This document shows positions 60,826-64,000 of a stretch of 64,000 bases of DNA, one piece after another. The notes under the pieces were generated by a model. The model was not told the DNA's origin. It did not search any database and worked only from the letters and a program-made list of their open reading frames with translations. Source of the DNA: Scortum barcoo (Eukaryota; Chordata; Actinopteri; Centrarchiformes; Terapontidae); NCBI GenBank assembly GCA_023238725.1, contig CM041531.1, positions 16,452,643-16,516,642 on the forward strand. The letters run 5' to 3'. Within the stretch, counting starts at the first letter, position 1. The number at the start of each line of letters is the position of its first letter. The translations under genes were made by a program, and so were the position numbers.

Positions 60826-61439
60826 TATCAACATCAAACCATACAGTGATGGTGATGTTCCAGGTACCTTGTTTCCATGTAAAGAAATACCAGAATCAGT
60901 GAGCTGCCTGTTATGACAATTACACGAAACAGCCCTGATTGCTTTAAATGTTACGATTTCACAATTCGCCTCCATTTTGGACATTTTGAGCGACTGACAT
61001 TTCATTTGATAGTTTGACTTTTACTACACCCACAGAGAATGTCCTGTGGCCTACTTTTGTCTCTGCTCTGATCTGACTTTGCCATAATGTGTGATTTAAG
61101 TGTTGGCATGATTTTCTTCATCCCAGTATGATTTTTCCTTTTGCCCCAGATGCCTTTTCAGTAAAAAGAAGAAAAAAAAAACTTTTCAGAAAGGAAGATT
61201 TGCATCTTAATGGATCATAGCAACAGCAGAGGCCCTCTCAGCACTGTGCTTTTCAGAATCACATGCACTGCTACAACAGCACGAATTAACAAACAAACAA
61301 ACAAAAAATACTATTTCACATGCTAGATTAATTCCCATTCCAGGAAGCTTGTTTCGATCATGCTGTAGAAACAGATCACTGATAGCAATGTATTAGTGGA
61401 GGATTAACATGACTTTCGCCCTTCTTTCTGTGCACAATA

Positions 61440-61830
61440 AAGCTTTAATCTAGGCTCTGACTGGGAGGCCGGGCTGTCGCGCCGGGCCAATGAGGTGCCT
61501 CGGTGTCTGTAGCATGTCCCCGCCCATGGGTGTCTCCTGTGGTGGCGGTGCAGCCGGGCCTGGCAGCAGATGCAGTGACAGACGCGCCCCTGGGATTCCA
61601 CCTGTCAGCCGCAAACGCACTAATCGACAGGCCTCGTATAAGCTGAACTCTCTGTCACCTCTCTGTCAAATCTTCATCTTCTCATTCGTCTGACAGATTC
61701 CCTCTGCCCACCCCCACCCTCTTCTTATCCGTCCCAAACTCCGCCCAGCCACCGGCCTGCATAAAACGCACCAACGTCACCCCTCACGTCTGCTGCACCC
61801 AAACCAGATTCAGTCTCTCGGCGTAATAAA
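61440..61830. promoter_or_regulatory. isolated CpG-rich, promoter-like block
   Basis: A GC/CpG-rich patch in AT-rich desert carries a CCAAT word (gggccaatgag, about 61485), GC boxes (ccccgccc about 61518; ctccgccca about 61740), a TATA-like gcataaaac (about 61759) and cAMP-type acgtcacccctcacgtc. No coding exon is recognised nearby. It may be an enhancer, a non-coding RNA promoter or a distant gene's 5' end. Confidence 0.35.
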
Positions 61831-62149
61831 GGCGAAAATCTGGTTTATTTTTTGGCTTTGAGGAATGATCCAAAAATCTTCGGTGCTGCTTCTTACCGCT
61901 CTTAAACAAACCCCACCTCCCTGCCTTTCAGCTTTAATGTGACAGAGGTGGGCTTTAATGTTCAGTCGTAATTGGGTAGGAGAGGGAGAGAGTGTTTGGA
62001 AGGAGGAGAAGGAGGAGGAGGAAGGGTCATGGTCAGGTTTCTCATGGAGGTTATTCTGCATCTGTCTCTTAGCAACGACAGACCGCTCTTTGTACAGTCC
62101 TTGAGTTGATTGGTGCGTTTTTTTTTCCCCCTCCTTGGTCACTGAAATG

Positions 62150-62750
62150 TTTTGCGAGGGGGGTTCTCAGCAGACGGGCTACCTCCCATATTCACTGCTT
62201 TTAAGAATTTGTTTCCACGAGCATCGGATGGGCTTGCTGAGGCGTGGCACTCGCCGCAAAGATTCGCCTCCATGAGTGTAAATGTGTGTTATTCACGCGA
62301 GGGAAAGGAATGACAAGAGGACAGAGCCAAATTTAAAACAAAGCAAAAATATAATCTTGTCAGAGAGCAGTGTTCCCCTAAAGATGACTTCATGGTTAAT
62401 AAACACCTTTTCTGTCTTTATCTTGTCAAGTTTTGAGAAATGACATTAAACCAAGTGACTGTATCAGACTTTGGCAGCTTGGCGCTGGCGCTCCTCATCC
62501 CAGATATCATCACTATCATATCCCCCTTTTCTTAAGCCAGTGTCGGGAAAGGGCATCCCGGGGTCAAGGGTCACTAGAGGGAGCCAGGGGAACCTCTTGA
62601 TTCACACCATCAGCTTGAAGACATCAGAGCAGGGAGCCAGAGTGGCGTGATGTCAGTCAGACGCATAGAACAGGATTAAAGGGGCAATTTGGGGACAAGG
62701 CAGTGAAATAAAGGGAGAAGGGAGAAGGAAAGACCTTGTTCTCTTTTCCC
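62150..62750. other. complex non-coding block
   Basis: Repeat-poor sequence (gggcttgctgaggcgtggca, ttcgcctccatgagtgtaaa) with no frame recognised; possibly a conserved element. Confidence 0.25.
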
Positions 62751-62767
62751 AGCAGCTTGTGGCATGT

Positions 62768-62768
<1 letters not shown>

Positions 62769-62820
<52 letters not shown>
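62769..62820. repeat. (TAGA)13 microsatellite
   Basis: A 52-bp uninterrupted tetranucleotide array. Confidence 0.97.
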
Positions 62821-64000
62821 GGTAGGAGGATGACAGAGTTTGACCTCACCTGTAATTCACACAGTGAAAAAAAAAAAAAAAAAGCCTATGAAAGATAAAG
62901 TCTGGACAAACACATTTCACACAGTGCTGAGTATTTCCAAGATGAAAGGAAATGACCAAGATGCTCTTCGGAATTGTCAAGTGGAGATATTAATGACCTG
63001 TAAAAGATTAGAGAAGATTTCTTACTGTGATTCGATGAGGTTTCCGTGTTGACTGTGTCTCTGAAAAGGCTCTGAACAAAATGTGCAATTGGTTCTCAGA
63101 TGTTTCAGCCTGCAGGTCGTTTTCTTTTTCCTTTTTTTTTTTTAATGCCAGCTTCCAGACAGATGGAGCTTTATTTCAGCGATGAAAGTGCCTCTAATTC
63201 TCCTGAACGTACAGTTTCTCACAATAAAACCAATCAATGGCGTGGCTGGGGGACACCAGAGCAACTATATGTGAACTTTTATCGACTTGCAGACTATTTC
63301 CCGTGGTGTCTCTGAGAGTCTGCGGCCTGTAGAGCCCTGCTGGCGTTTGGTAGTAAAATCGTGTTTTGGAGCAAACAGGATCCTGTTTTTTTTCAGCCTC
63401 ATGTATCCGGTAAGTGTGATTAAAGGCGTCAGGTTGAGCCACTGTACAGTCTGAATCACTGTGTGCAACAATTTCCTCAACAGGACAAAGTTCAGGACGA
63501 GGCGCTTCATAACCTGCATCACAATAAAAGCGATCAATGGAAAAGCGCAGTGAGCAAATCAATAAATAAAAACATGAACGTGAAGGGATCCAGCGTCATA
63601 TACAATGAAACAGAAGTCTAAATGAGACATTAGTTATATGTGTAATCAAATGTAAATTCGCCAGATTGTAAATATCTATATATTATGGAGATAAAATACT
63701 GTAAAGTGATATTGGGTTTTTTTTTCTTTCGGCTCAAACGCTCACACACACTCTGTTATATTTACAGTAATATGTTATTATCTTGTTGTTTTTCTTTTCG
63801 GAAACGAATGCTGCCTTTTTCATAATTATTCAGTCTCGACATTTGTCGTCAGTAGTTAGAGAAAACACGTGCAGCTCACTGAATCCTGTTTTTAATGCTA
63901 TGTGAATGTTTCACTATGGAAAAAAAAGAGCATCTGATCATTTAGACTTGCTTTTGACGATAATAAAAATTGAGACACCAACGTGTTCAAATCAACAAAA
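62821..64000. other. intergenic region to window end
   Basis: AT-rich with A- and T-runs. The words cacaataaaaccaatcaatgg (about 63219) and cacaataaaagcgatcaatgg (about 63519) are a near-identical pair 300 bp apart. No gene recognised. Confidence 0.55.

Noticed and set aside
63194..63562. Minus-strand 122-codon open frame with two IDxFYC words
   Set aside because: The words come from the duplicated 21-bp DNA motif; no signal, domain or splice context supports coding.

Overview
The window reads as nuclear DNA of a ray-finned (teleost, probably percomorph) fish. It is AT-rich and intron-rich, carries tRNA-derived SINEs and fish-type hAT fragments, and encodes proteins clearly orthologous to human MEF2A and MCTP2 plus an intronless six-cysteine astacin, a gene structure known from euteleost hatching enzymes. 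All assignments come from reading the sequence and from remembered family sequences; no database search was run.

Layout. Positions 1-6718 hold the last four coding exons of mef2a (+ strand), ending in the conserved KRMRMDxWVT tail. After about 3.2 kb of intergenic DNA there is a CpG-rich block (about 9960-10345), the probable promoter and non-coding first exon of mctp2 (+ strand). Its 21 coding exons run from 15742 to 43597 and encode a three-C2-domain, two-transmembrane ER protein of about 871 residues. Splice sites and codon phases fit throughout except in coding exon 9 (30053-30244), where the reading frame slips by a net +2 (or -1) bases within the second C2 region. The same exon has a (TG)11(T)6 tract in front of its acceptor. 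On the minus strand, 49164-48379 is a single-exon hatching-enzyme-like astacin with its own TATA box and poly(A) signal. From about 49.3 kb to the end no multi-exon gene is visible. The region looks like gene desert with several GC-richer, complex blocks that may be conserved non-coding elements. In human the desert next to MCTP2 leads to NR2F2, so these could be long-range enhancers; that is inference.

Repeats and oddities: two copies of one tRNA-derived SINE family with target-site duplications; a 254-bp almost perfect palindrome at 13673-13926; a hAT-type element (21941-23037) carrying a Tigger/pogo-like end and an expanded minisatellite; a 22-24-bp minisatellite near 47.5 kb; and several long microsatellites. 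I found no tRNA, rRNA, CRISPR or bacterial-type operon. The best leads for something new are the mctp2 frame break with its CFTR-like acceptor tract, the long palindrome, the isolated CpG-rich promoter-like block near 61.5-61.8 kb, and a small two-helix ORF at 60398-60592.
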